Part shown: one piece after another, positions 35,221-43,312 of the stretch
Numbering within the stretch: position 1 is the stretch's first letter
Layout of the letters: every line of letters starts with the position of its first letter
Source: Nitratireductor mangrovi
GTDB lineage: Bacteria > Pseudomonadota > Alphaproteobacteria > Rhizobiales > Rhizobiaceae
Length of the DNA: 64,000 bases
Reading direction: 5' to 3'
Assembly: GCF_007922615.2 (NCBI RefSeq)
Contig: NZ_CP042301.2
Span: 1,922,001 to 1,986,000, forward strand
The notes under the pieces: generated by a model
Told to the model about the DNA's origin: nothing
Seen by the model: the letters and a program-made list of their open reading frames with translations, nothing else
Database searches by the model: none
Program-made: the position numbers and the translations under genes

Positions 35221-35975
35221 GCGATCGCCTTCTCCAGCCTGTCCTTGACCTCGTGTGCCGTGAGGTCGAGCTTGAGCGGCGTGACGGAGACGTAATTGTC
35301 GCGCACGGCGGCAAGATCGCTTCCCTCGCGCACCTCGGAAGGCTGGCGGCCGAAGCGCAGCCAGTAATAGGGAAAGTTGCGGCCGTCGCGGCGCTCGTCG
35401 ATCCAAAGCCCGTGCAAGAGCTTGCCCTGCGCGGTGACACGGGTGCCCAGAACCGCCTCCGGCTCGCAATTGGGGAAGTTCACGTTGAGGAAGACGCCTT
35501 CGGGCAGATCCATGGCGACCAGCTTCTTCAGAAGCTTCGGCGCCAGCCCTTCGGCGACATGCCAGGGCACGATGCGCTCGTCGTCGCGGAAATTGTAGGC
35601 CTGCGACAGCGCGATCGAACGGACGCCGACCAGGGCGCCCTCCATGGCGCCGGCGACCGTCCCGGAATAGGTGACGTCGTCGGCAAGGTTGCCGCCCGAA
35701 TTGACGCCGGAAAGCACGAGGTCCGGCGGCTCCGGCATGATCTTCCGAACGCCCATGATGACGCAGTCGGTCGGCGTGCCGCGCAGCGCGTAATGGCGAT
35801 CGTCGAGCTTGCGCATCCGGAGCGGCTCGGAGAGCGACAGCGAGTGCGCGAACCCGGACTGGTCGGTCTCGGGCGCCACCACCCATATGTCGTCGGACAG
35901 GGTCGCCGCGATACGCTCCAGCACCTGGAGCCCCTCGGCATGGATGCCGTCGTCATTGGTTAAGAGAATGCGCAT
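35217..35975 (-). CDS. surE: 5'/3'-nucleotidase SurE
   Basis: The 252-residue phosphatase begins [16 protein letters not shown], whose adjacent Asp pair binds the metal; [14 protein letters not shown] and [20 protein letters not shown] are the other family blocks. It hydrolyses nucleoside 5'- and 3'-monophosphates under stress. The ATG at 35975 is selected because strand 1 starts there. It sits 4 bases downstream of serS and overlaps pcm. Confidence 0.96.
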   Translation of the reverse strand: MRILLTNDDGIHAEGLQVLERIAATLSDDIWVVAPETDQSGFAHSLSLSEPLRMRKLDDRHYALRGTPTDCVIMGVRKIMPEPPDLVLSGVNSGGNLADDVTYSGTVAGAMEGALVGVRSIALSQAYNFRDDERIVPWHVAEGLAPKLLKKLVAMDLPEGVFLNVNFPNCEPEAVLGTRVTAQGKLLHGLWIDERRDGRNFPYYWLRFGRQPSEVREGSDLAAVRDNYVSVTPLKLDLTAHEVKDRLEKAIA

Positions 35976-35979
35976 CGGT

Positions 35980-37275
35980 TCAGCCAATCCTCTCGAGGCC
36001 ACCCATGTAAGGGCGCAATGCTTCAGGAATGGTGACCGAGCCGTCGGCGTTCTGGTAGTTTTCCATGACCGCGATCAGCGCCCGGCCGACCGCCGTGCCC
36101 GAGCCGTTGAGCGTGTGCACGAAGCGGGTCTGCTTTTCACCCTCTGGGCGGTAACGCGCGTCCATGCGGCGGGCCTGGAAGTCGCCGCAGACCGAGCAGG
36201 ACGAGATCTCGCGATAGGCGTTCTGGCCGGGCAGCCAGACCTCGATGTCGTAGGTCTTGCGCGCGCCGAAACCCATGTCGCCGGTGCACAAGACCACGGT
36301 GCGGTAGGGCAGGCCGAGGCGCTTCAGCACCTCCTCGGCGCAGGCCGTCATGCGCTCGTGTTCGTCCAGCGAGCTCTTCTCGTCGGTGATCGACACCAGT
36401 TCGACCTTGTAGAACTGATGCTGGCGCAGCATGCCGCGCGTGTCCTTGCCGGCCGAGCCGGCCTCGGAACGGAAGCACGGCGTCAGCGCCGTGAAGCGCA
36501 GCGGCAGGTCCTTCGCTTCGAGGATTTCCTCGCGCACGAGGTTGGTGAGCGGGACTTCGGCGGTGGGGATGAGGCCAAGACGGGCACCTGAGTGTGGAGC
36601 AAAGAAGAGGTCCTCGCCGAACTTCGGCAACTGCCCCGTGCCAAACAATGCGTCGTCGCGCACCAGCAACGGCGGCTGCACCTCCAGATAGCCGTGCTCG
36701 GTCGTGTGCAGGTCGAGCATGAACTGGCCGAGCGCGCGCTCGAGCCGTGCCAGTTGCCCCTTGAGCACCGTGAAGCGGCTGCCGGAAAGCTTGGCCGCGC
36801 GCTCGAAATCCATCAGGCCGAGCGCCTCGCCGATCTCGAAATGCTCTCTGGCCGAACTGGCGCGCGCCGGTTCGCCGACGCGGCGGACTTGGACGTTGTC
36901 GTTTTCGTCCTTGCCCACCGGCACGTCATCGAGCGGCACATTGGGCAGCACCGCCAGCGCATCGCTCAGCGCCTTGTCGAACTCGCGCTCCCTGGCCTCT
37001 CCCTCCTGGACGAAACTCTTGATCGCGGCGACCTCCTGCTTGAGCCGTTCGGCCAGCTCGAGGTCCTTTTGCGCCATCGCCTTGCCGATCTCCTTGGAGG
37101 CGGCGTTGCGGCGCTCCTGCTTCTGCTGCAGTTCGGTCAGATGCGCGCGGCGCGCCTCGTCCTTCGCCACCAGATCGTCGACCGCGGAGCGCGACTCGTC
37201 TGCCGACCAGCCGCGCTTTTGAAGCGCCTCGGCAAGGGCCTGCGGGTTTTCGCGAATCCATCTGATGTCGAGCAT
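35980..37275 (-). CDS. serS: Seryl-tRNA synthetase
   Basis: The 431-residue class II synthetase starts [20 protein letters not shown] and has the long antiparallel coiled-coil arm at about 30-105 that grips tRNA-Ser. Motif 2 is [21 protein letters not shown] and motif 3 is [21 protein letters not shown] palindromic repeat separates it from tatC upstream; surE starts 4 bases downstream. Confidence 0.97.
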   Translation of the reverse strand: MLDIRWIRENPQALAEALQKRGWSADESRSAVDDLVAKDEARRAHLTELQQKQERRNAASKEIGKAMAQKDLELAERLKQEVAAIKSFVQEGEAREREFDKALSDALAVLPNVPLDDVPVGKDENDNVQVRRVGEPARASSAREHFEIGEALGLMDFERAAKLSGSRFTVLKGQLARLERALGQFMLDLHTTEHGYLEVQPPLLVRDDALFGTGQLPKFGEDLFFAPHSGARLGLIPTAEVPLTNLVREEILEAKDLPLRFTALTPCFRSEAGSAGKDTRGMLRQHQFYKVELVSITDEKSSLDEHERMTACAEEVLKRLGLPYRTVVLCTGDMGFGARKTYDIEVWLPGQNAYREISSCSVCGDFQARRMDARYRPEGEKQTRFVHTLNGSGTAVGRALIAVMENYQNADGSVTIPEALRPYMGGLERIG

Positions 37276-37313
37276 GTCGAGGACGTCCCTGATAGGCGAT
37301 GGCGAGGAGATTG

Positions 37314-37440
37314 CCCCCTCACCCGGCCTCCGCTTCGCTCGGCCACCCTCTCCCCGCCGGGGAGAGGAGGTCGGCAGCGTCTCCGCCTGCCTCTTCTCCC
37401 CTCGGGGAGAGGGTGGCCGCGGAGCGGCCGGATGAGGGGG
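37314..37440. repeat. RIME-like palindromic intergenic element
   Basis: A 127-base imperfect inverted repeat with arms of about 50 bases: CCCCCTCACCCGGCC to CCACCCTCTCCCC on the left pairs with GGGGAGAGGGTGG to GGCCGGATGAGGGGG on the right; the outer 8 bases match perfectly. The sequence resembles the mosaic palindromes dispersed in rhizobial intergenic regions. It lies between tatC and serS and would fold in the operon mRNA. Confidence 0.8.
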
Positions 37441-37507
37441 TAAACCGCAAACCGAAATGAAGCAAGTGCGCCCGGCCATTCAGCGTGCCGGACAATGGCG
37501 CAGGCCG

Positions 37508-38374
37508 TCAGGCGCTCGGCGCGCCGTCCTCCTGTTTCTCGCCCGCTGCCGCGCTTTCCTCCTCCGCCTCGGCCTTCTCGCGTTCGGCGCGCTCTTCCTC
37601 GCGCTTCTTCTCGACCATGCGGGCGAGCCAGATCGAGACCTCGTAGAGCAGGATCGTCGGCAGGGCGAGGCCGAGCTGGCTCACCGGGTCGGGCGGGGTG
37701 AGGATGGCGGCGACGATGAAGGCGAAGACGATGGCGTATTTGCGCTTGTCGGCAAGGCCGGTCGAGGTCAGGAGCTCGACGCGGGCCATCAGCGTGGTCA
37801 CCACCGGCAGCTGGAAGACCAGCCCGAAGGAAAAGATCAGGGTCATGATCAGACCCAGATATTCCGACACCCGCGGCAACAGCGAGATCTGGATCTCGGT
37901 GTCGGGGCCAACCTGCTGCATCGACAGGAAGAACCACATCACCATCGGGGTGAAGAAGAAATAGACCAGCGCGCCGCCGATCAGGAACAGGATCGGCGAG
38001 GCGATCAGGAACGGCATGAAAGCGCGGCGCTCGTTGCGGTAGAGCCCCGGCGCGACGAATTTGTAGATCTGCGCGGCGATCACCGGGAAGGCGATCACCA
38101 GCCCGCCGAACATGGCGAGCTTGATCTGGGTGAAGAAGAACTCCTGCGGGGCCGTGTAGATCAGGTCGACCTTGTCGGAATCGAGCCCGGCCCAGTTCGT
38201 CGCCCACTGGAACGGGATCACCAGAAGGTTGAAGATGTCGCGGGCGAAGAAGAAGCAGATCAGGAAGGCGACGAAGAAGCCGCCGATCGACCACATCAGC
38301 CGCTGGCGCAACTCGATCAGGTGATCCATCAGCGGGGCCGATGACTTGTCGATATCGTCGTCGTGAACGTTCAC
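37508..38374 (-). CDS. tatC: Twin-arginine translocase subunit TatC
   Basis: The 288-residue protein is the twin-arginine signal receptor in the inner membrane. It has six hydrophobic segments, the N-terminal PLMDHLIELRQRLMWSIGGF block, the APQEFFFTQIKLAMFGGLVI block and PPDPVSQLGLALP between helices 5 and 6. The start is GTG at 38374, overlapping the tatB stop as GTGA. The C-terminal tail is Glu/Arg-rich. Confidence 0.97.
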   Translation of the reverse strand: MNVHDDDIDKSSAPLMDHLIELRQRLMWSIGGFFVAFLICFFFARDIFNLLVIPFQWATNWAGLDSDKVDLIYTAPQEFFFTQIKLAMFGGLVIAFPVIAAQIYKFVAPGLYRNERRAFMPFLIASPILFLIGGALVYFFFTPMVMWFFLSMQQVGPDTEIQISLLPRVSEYLGLIMTLIFSFGLVFQLPVVTTLMARVELLTSTGLADKRKYAIVFAFIVAAILTPPDPVSQLGLALPTILLYEVSIWLARMVEKKREEERAEREKAEAEEESAAAGEKQEDGAPSA

Positions 38375-39039
38375 GATGTCGCCCCGGTTTTCTTCGTCGC
38401 CGCCGGTTTCTTCTCGGCAGGCTTTTTCGCCGGAGCAGGTTTCGACGCGGCGGGCTTCGCCGCGGCCGTCTTCTTGGCAGCCGTTTTCGACGTGCCCTTG
38501 GCCGGGGCCTTGGCAGCGCCGTTGCCGCCGGCCTTTGCAGCGGAGGTCGTCTTGGAAGACGCCGCCCCGGTGGCCGCGGTCTTGGCGGAAGCGCCGCCTG
38601 ACGCAGCAGCGGCGGCTCCGTCGGCCGCCTTCGCGGCGGACGCGGTCCCCTCGCCCGGCATCGCGGTGGCGCCGGCCTTGGCCGGTGCGGTGGCCTGCGC
38701 CGGCGCGTCGGGCGCCTGCGTCTTCGCCGGCTGCGGCTTCATCAGGTCGTCAAGCCCGGCGCGCACGTCGGCGGCCGCCTTTTCCATCGGATTGAGCGCC
38801 TTCTTGATCTCCGAAGTCGGGTTCAGCTTGCGGGCGCTGTCGATGGTCGACTTGACGTCGTCGAGTTCGGCCTCCTTCAGCGCCTCGTCGAACTGCTTGC
38901 GGAAGTCGCCCGCCATCGAACGCAGCTTGGTCGTCGTCCGCCCGAATGTACGCAGCATTCGCGGCAGGTCTTTCGGCCCCACGACCACGATCAGCACGAT
39001 CGCGATCACGAGCATTTCCGGCCAACCGATGTCGAACAT
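38371..39039 (-). CDS. tatB: Twin-arginine translocase subunit TatB
   Basis: The 222-residue protein begins with the TatB anchor MFDIGWPEMLVIAIVLIVVV and GPKDLPRMLRTFGRTTTKLR amphipathic helix, then an Ala/Lys-rich tail of over 100 residues (e.g. KTAAKKTAAAKPAASKPAPA). The tail is longer than in enteric TatB (171 residues). It works with TatC as the receptor complex. Confidence 0.96.
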   Translation of the reverse strand: MFDIGWPEMLVIAIVLIVVVGPKDLPRMLRTFGRTTTKLRSMAGDFRKQFDEALKEAELDDVKSTIDSARKLNPTSEIKKALNPMEKAAADVRAGLDDLMKPQPAKTQAPDAPAQATAPAKAGATAMPGEGTASAAKAADGAAAAASGGASAKTAATGAASSKTTSAAKAGGNGAAKAPAKGTSKTAAKKTAAAKPAASKPAPAKKPAEKKPAATKKTGATS

Positions 39040-39139
39040 GGCTTATCTGTTCCGGCCGACGGCGTTCAGTGGTTCGGTTACGAGCCCGTAATCGAGCGGG
39101 GATCGAATGTCGCGCACCACCAGCCGGTCGGGCGCCTCG

Positions 39140-39352
39140 TCAGGACTTCGATGCCTTTTCCTTCGGCGCTTCGTCGTCGCGATGCTCGACGGTCTTGGCG
39201 TTGGCCGCCTCGTCCTCGTCGGACATGCCCTTCTTGAAGCTCTTGATGCCCTTGGCCATGTCGCCCATCAGCTCCGGAATCTTGCCGCGCCCGAACAGCA
39301 GCAGCACGACCACGAGCACGATAAGCCAGTGCCAGATCGAGAAGGTTCCCAT
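39140..39352 (-). CDS. tatA: Twin-arginine translocase subunit TatA
   Basis: The 70-residue pore-forming subunit starts [20 protein letters not shown] and continues [20 protein letters not shown], the classical TatA anchor plus amphipathic helix. It heads tatABC, 100 bases ahead of tatB. Confidence 0.97.
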   Translation of the reverse strand: MGTFSIWHWLIVLVVVLLLFGRGKIPELMGDMAKGIKSFKKGMSDEDEAANAKTVEHRDDEAPKEKASKS

Positions 39353-39388
39353 TTCAAACCCTTTTTTGAACGCGTTTCGTTCTCTGAT

Positions 39389-40513
39389 TTAGGCGTTTTC
39401 CGCCTGCCTTTCAAACACAAGCACATCAGACTTTCGCACCGTAAGCCAGATGTCGCGCAGGCCGGGCGGCAACACGCCGCGCCTTATTCGTGCCCGGACT
39501 GGCTCGTCGGCGCCCGGAACTGCAAGCTCCAGCGCCTCGGCCTCGCCCAGGAAGCGCCGGGATATCACCCTTGCTTCGGTCTCGCCATTCTTTTCCTGCG
39601 CCTCGATGCCTTCAAGGCGGATGGCGACGGTCACCGGCGCGATACCGGCGAAGCTCGGCGCGGGGAACTTGCCGAGCGGCGTCTCGACCCAGCCGTCGCG
39701 GGCGGTCGCGTCGAACAGGTTGAGTTCGGAGAAGAAGCCGGCAACGAAAAGGTCGGCCGGGTTCTGGAACAGCGTCTCGGCCGGCCCGACCTGGACCAGC
39801 CGCCCGTCTTTCAGAAGCGCGATGCGGTCGCCCATGCGCATCGCTTCCTCGGCATCATGTGTCACCACGATCGCGGTTGCCCTGCTCTGGCGCAGGATGG
39901 CGAGCGTCTCGGCGCGCACGGTGTCCTTCAGCCGCGAGTCGAGCCCGGAGAACGGCTCGTCGAGCAGAAGAACCGCCGGCCGCGGCGCCAGCGCGCGGGC
40001 AAGCGCCACGCGCTGCTGCTCGCCGCCCGAAAGGATGTGCGGAAAGGAATGCGCGTGGTGGGTGAGGCCGACGCGGGCGATCGCGGCCAGCGCCTCGCGC
40101 CTGGCGTCCGCGGGCGACAGCGCGGTCAGCCCGAAACGCACATTGTCGAGGATGGAAAGGTGCGGAAACAGCGCGAAATCCTGGAAAACCAGCCCGATCG
40201 AGCGCTTTTCCGGCGGAACGAAGACATTCGGGCCGGAGATCTCGCGGTCGTTGAGCAGGATCCGCCCGCGCGTCTGGGTCTCGATGCCGGCGGCGATCCT
40301 GAGCAGCGTCGTCTTGCCCGAACCCGATGGACCCAGCAGGCAAAGCACCTCGCCCGGCTCAGCGGTCAGCGAAACCCCGCGCAGGGTTTCGGCCGTACGG
40401 CTGAAGGAATGCCAGATATTGTCGAAGGCGAGTCGGGCGGCGAAGGACACGCCGGCGGGCAGGCGCCCTGCCCGTTCAGCCGGCTCCGGCCGCTTGCTGT
40501 CCGCCTGTTCCAT
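39389..40513 (-). CDS. Orphan ABC transporter ATP-binding protein (FbpC/PotA-like)
   Basis: The protein (374 residues from the ATG at 40513) is an ABC ATPase: Walker A GPSGSGKTTLLRIAAG, Q-loop VFQDFALFPHL, signature LSGGEQQRVALARALAP and Walker B VLLLDEPFSGLD, followed by a TOBE-type C-terminal domain (VAIRLEGIEAQ to IWLTVRKSDVLVFE). The FbpC/PotA class imports iron, spermidine or similar, but no permease or binding-protein gene is nearby. An upstream TTG at 40570 overlaps the scpB stop (TTGA) and would give 393 residues. It interrupts the usual scpB-tatA junction. Confidence 0.88.
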   Translation of the reverse strand: MEQADSKRPEPAERAGRLPAGVSFAARLAFDNIWHSFSRTAETLRGVSLTAEPGEVLCLLGPSGSGKTTLLRIAAGIETQTRGRILLNDREISGPNVFVPPEKRSIGLVFQDFALFPHLSILDNVRFGLTALSPADARREALAAIARVGLTHHAHSFPHILSGGEQQRVALARALAPRPAVLLLDEPFSGLDSRLKDTVRAETLAILRQSRATAIVVTHDAEEAMRMGDRIALLKDGRLVQVGPAETLFQNPADLFVAGFFSELNLFDATARDGWVETPLGKFPAPSFAGIAPVTVAIRLEGIEAQEKNGETEARVISRRFLGEAEALELAVPGADEPVRARIRRGVLPPGLRDIWLTVRKSDVLVFERQAENA

Positions 40514-40566
40514 ATGACCGCCGCCACCAGCTTGCGCCGCCGGCGCCAAACGCAGCGACGCTTCCG

Positions 40567-41313
40567 TCAATCATCCCCGCCGCGGGGTGTCAACAGGCCG
40601 AGTTCCTCGAGGTCGATGTCGGTCAGCGGGTCCTCGTCCTCGGTGAGTTCGTCGGGATCGGTCGGGGGCACCGGCACCGAGAAACTGGCCGGCATGCGTG
40701 CCGACAACAGCCCGGCGCCCTTCAACTCGTCCATGCCCGGCAGGTCGCGCAGTTCGGCGAGCCCGAAATGGTCGAGGAAATCGATCGTAGTGCCGTAGGT
40801 GACCGGGCGACCGGGCGTACGGCGGCGGCCGCGCATCCGGACCCAGCCCGTCTCCATAAGCGTGTCGAGCGTGCCCTTGGAGGTCTCCACGCCGCGGATT
40901 TCCTCGATCTCGGCGCGGGTGACCGGCTGGTGATAGGCGATGATGGCGAGCACCTCGAGCGCAGCGCGCGACAGCTTCTTCTGCTGGACCGCGTCGCGGC
41001 TCATCAGAAAGGAAAGATCGCCGGCCGTGCGGAAGGCCCATGCCTCTCCGACCTGGACGAGATTCACGCCGCGCTTTTCGTACTGCGCCTGCAGTTCTGC
41101 CATGACCGCCGGAATGTCCACATCCTCCGGCATGCGCATGGCGAGCGCCTTCTCCGTCACCGGCTCGGCCGAGGCGAACACGATCGCCTCTGCCATGCGC
41201 ATCGCCTCGACCAGTTGCAGCCGTTCGGCGGGATTGTCGTTCGAAACCGCCTCGGCGAGGTCGTCTTCATCCGGGGCCAGCGAAAAAGCGCTGGCGTGAC
41301 TTGCGTCAGACAT
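40567..41313 (-). CDS. scpB: Chromosome segregation/condensation protein ScpB
   Basis: The 248-residue winged-helix kleisin partner has LVEAMRMAEAIVFASAEPVT, then ALEVLAIIAYHQPVTRAEIE and GRPVTYGTTIDFLDHFGL, all hallmarks of ScpB. It forms the SMC-ScpAB condensin complex. The ATG overlaps the scpA end by 8 bases. Confidence 0.96.
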   Translation of the reverse strand: MSDASHASAFSLAPDEDDLAEAVSNDNPAERLQLVEAMRMAEAIVFASAEPVTEKALAMRMPEDVDIPAVMAELQAQYEKRGVNLVQVGEAWAFRTAGDLSFLMSRDAVQQKKLSRAALEVLAIIAYHQPVTRAEIEEIRGVETSKGTLDTLMETGWVRMRGRRRTPGRPVTYGTTIDFLDHFGLAELRDLPGMDELKGAGLLSARMPASFSVPVPPTDPDELTEDEDPLTDIDLEELGLLTPRGGDD

Positions 41314-42151
41314 TCGTCACCTCGTTGAGCGCCGGGTTGCGCGGCCGCGACCGCATGTAGAGCGGGGCGAAGGGTTCGTCCTGCCGGATTTCGATCGCAC
41401 CTTCCCGCACCAGTTCGAGCGACGCGGCAAAGGAACTCGCGAGCGCGGTGGCACGCTCCTCCGGCGCGGTCAGATATTCGATCAGGAAACGGTCGAGTGC
41501 CGTCCAGTCGCGGACCGCGCCAACGAGACGGGCAAGCACCTCGCGTGCCTCCTGAAGCGACCAGACCGCCCGCTTGGCGATGCGCACATTGGTGACGGCC
41601 TGCCGCTGCCGCTGGCTCGCATAGGCCGCCAGGAGATCGTAGAGCGAGGCCGAGAATTCGGTACGCCGTTCCAGCACCACCGCCTCCGGCATGCCGCGCG
41701 CCATCACGTCACGCCCGAGCCGGTTGCGGTTGATGAGCCGGGTGGCGGCGTCGCGCATAGCCTCCAGCCGCTTCAGGCGAAACTGCAGGATCGCGGCCAG
41801 CTCCTCACCGCTCTCGCCATCGTCGCTTTCCTGCTTCGGGATGAGCAGACGTGACTTCAGATAGGCCAGCCAGGCGGCCATGACGAGGTAGTCGGCGGCA
41901 ACCTCGAGCCGCAACTTGCGGGCCGCATCGATGAATTTCAGATATTGCTCGGCAAGCGCCAGGATCGAGATACGCGCCAGGTCGACCTTCTGGTTGCGTG
42001 CCAGATGCAGCAACAGGTCGAGCGGGCCCTCGAAGCCGGCGACGTCGACGACCAGCGCCGGCGCGGATGGATCGCGCGCATCGTCGTTCTCCGCCCACAG
42101 CTTCTCCATGGGGGTCGCGCCGTTCGTTGCCTTTTTTTCCGCGCCTGCCAA
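41306..42151 (-). CDS. scpA: Chromosome segregation kleisin ScpA
   Basis: The protein (up to 281 residues) bridges SMC heads. The core FEGPLDLLLHLARNQKVDLA, then ISILALAEQYLKFIDAARKL and YLVMAAWLAYLKSRLLIP, is unmistakable ScpA. The longest frame uses TTG at 42151; an ATG at 42109 (MEKLWAENDDARD) is a reasonable alternative giving 267 residues. It follows nagZ by 18 bases and overlaps scpB. Confidence 0.95.
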   Translation of the reverse strand: MAGAEKKATNGATPMEKLWAENDDARDPSAPALVVDVAGFEGPLDLLLHLARNQKVDLARISILALAEQYLKFIDAARKLRLEVAADYLVMAAWLAYLKSRLLIPKQESDDGESGEELAAILQFRLKRLEAMRDAATRLINRNRLGRDVMARGMPEAVVLERRTEFSASLYDLLAAYASQRQRQAVTNVRIAKRAVWSLQEAREVLARLVGAVRDWTALDRFLIEYLTAPEERATALASSFAASLELVREGAIEIRQDEPFAPLYMRSRPRNPALNEVTNV

Positions 42152-42169
42152 TCGCGTGTTCCGCTCTTC

Positions 42170-43189
42170 CTATGCCACCCTGTCGGTCATGCCGGCGAAC
42201 TCCGCCCGCAAGCCCGCCTCATCGCTGTCGTCGGGACGGGCAAGCAGCGACAGCACCCTGTCGGCCCGCTCGAGCGCCCGGCCCGCAAGCACCGGCGCCT
42301 CCTCGGCCACGTCCTGCATCTCGTCCAAAACGCCGTTGCAGTGAAGAACCACATCGCAGCCCGCCGCAAGAATGGCGCGGGTTTTTTGGGCGAAATCCCC
42401 AGAAAGCGCTTTCATCGAAATGTCGTCGCTCATCAAGAGCCCGTCGAAGCCGATCTCGCCGCGGATGATGTCGGCGATCACGCGCGCCGAGGTGGTGGAC
42501 GGGTGGCCGGGATCGATGGCGCGGTAGACGACATGCGCCGTCATCGCCATCGGCAGGTCGCTCAGCGCCTTGAACGGTGCAAAATCATGGGCTCGCAGCT
42601 CATCGAGCGAGGCATCGACAATCGGCAGTTCCATGTGGCTGTCGGCGCGGGCGCGGCCGTGGCCGGGAATGTGCTTCATCACCGGCAGCACGCCGCCGGC
42701 CATCAGCCCGGCCGCGGCCGCACGGCCCATTGCCTCGACCGCGCCTGGCTCCCTGGCGTAGGCGCGCTGGCCGATGACATCGTGGGCGCCCTCGACCGGC
42801 ACGTCGAGGACCGGCAGGCAGTCTGCATTGATGCCGAAGCCGGCAAGATCGAAGGCATGCAGGCGCGACATCAGCCACGCCGCGCGCAACCCCGCTTCGG
42901 GATCCCTGGCGTAGATGGCGCCGATCAGCGCGGCGGCCGGGTAGTTGGGCGCCAGAGGCGGACGCAGCCGCTGCACACGCCCCCCCTCCTGGTCGATGAA
43001 GACCGGCGCGCCGGCGCGGTCGACGCTGGCGCGCAACGCCGTCACCAGGGTCCGCACCTGCTCGGCATTGTCGATATTGCGCGCGAAAAGGATGAAACCC
43101 CAGGGCCGGTGGCGGCGATAGAAAGCCTCCTCCTCCGGCGAGAGGGAGGTTCCGGCGCAGCCGAGGATCATCGCTTTTGATTCGTTCAT
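42170..43189 (-). CDS. nagZ: Beta-N-acetylhexosaminidase NagZ
   Basis: The 339-residue cytosolic glycoside hydrolase family 3 enzyme removes N-acetylglucosamine from recycled muropeptides. Visible motifs are VFIDQEGGRVQRLRPP, then KHIPGHGRARADSHMELPIV containing the KHFPGHG-type loop with catalytic His and Asp, and LLMSDDISMKALSGDF holding the nucleophile Asp. The ATG at 43189 (MNESKAMILGCAGT) matches the family. Confidence 0.95.
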   Translation of the reverse strand: MNESKAMILGCAGTSLSPEEEAFYRRHRPWGFILFARNIDNAEQVRTLVTALRASVDRAGAPVFIDQEGGRVQRLRPPLAPNYPAAALIGAIYARDPEAGLRAAWLMSRLHAFDLAGFGINADCLPVLDVPVEGAHDVIGQRAYAREPGAVEAMGRAAAAGLMAGGVLPVMKHIPGHGRARADSHMELPIVDASLDELRAHDFAPFKALSDLPMAMTAHVVYRAIDPGHPSTTSARVIADIIRGEIGFDGLLMSDDISMKALSGDFAQKTRAILAAGCDVVLHCNGVLDEMQDVAEEAPVLAGRALERADRVLSLLARPDDSDEAGLRAEFAGMTDRVA

Positions 43190-43312
43190 CGCGCGATCAT
43201 AGCCTCGCAGGACTTGCCGCGCACTGACCAAGCTGCCGGCGGCCGGCCGGCCTTTCAAACGCGAAACCGGGCCGCATCGCGACCCGGTCCGCAATCGTCT
43301 TCCGGCCGGCTG

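Noticed and set aside
39107..40798. 563-codon plus-strand frame opposite the ABC ATPase and tatA
   Set aside because: Same shadow effect; Walker and signature motifs are on the minus strand.
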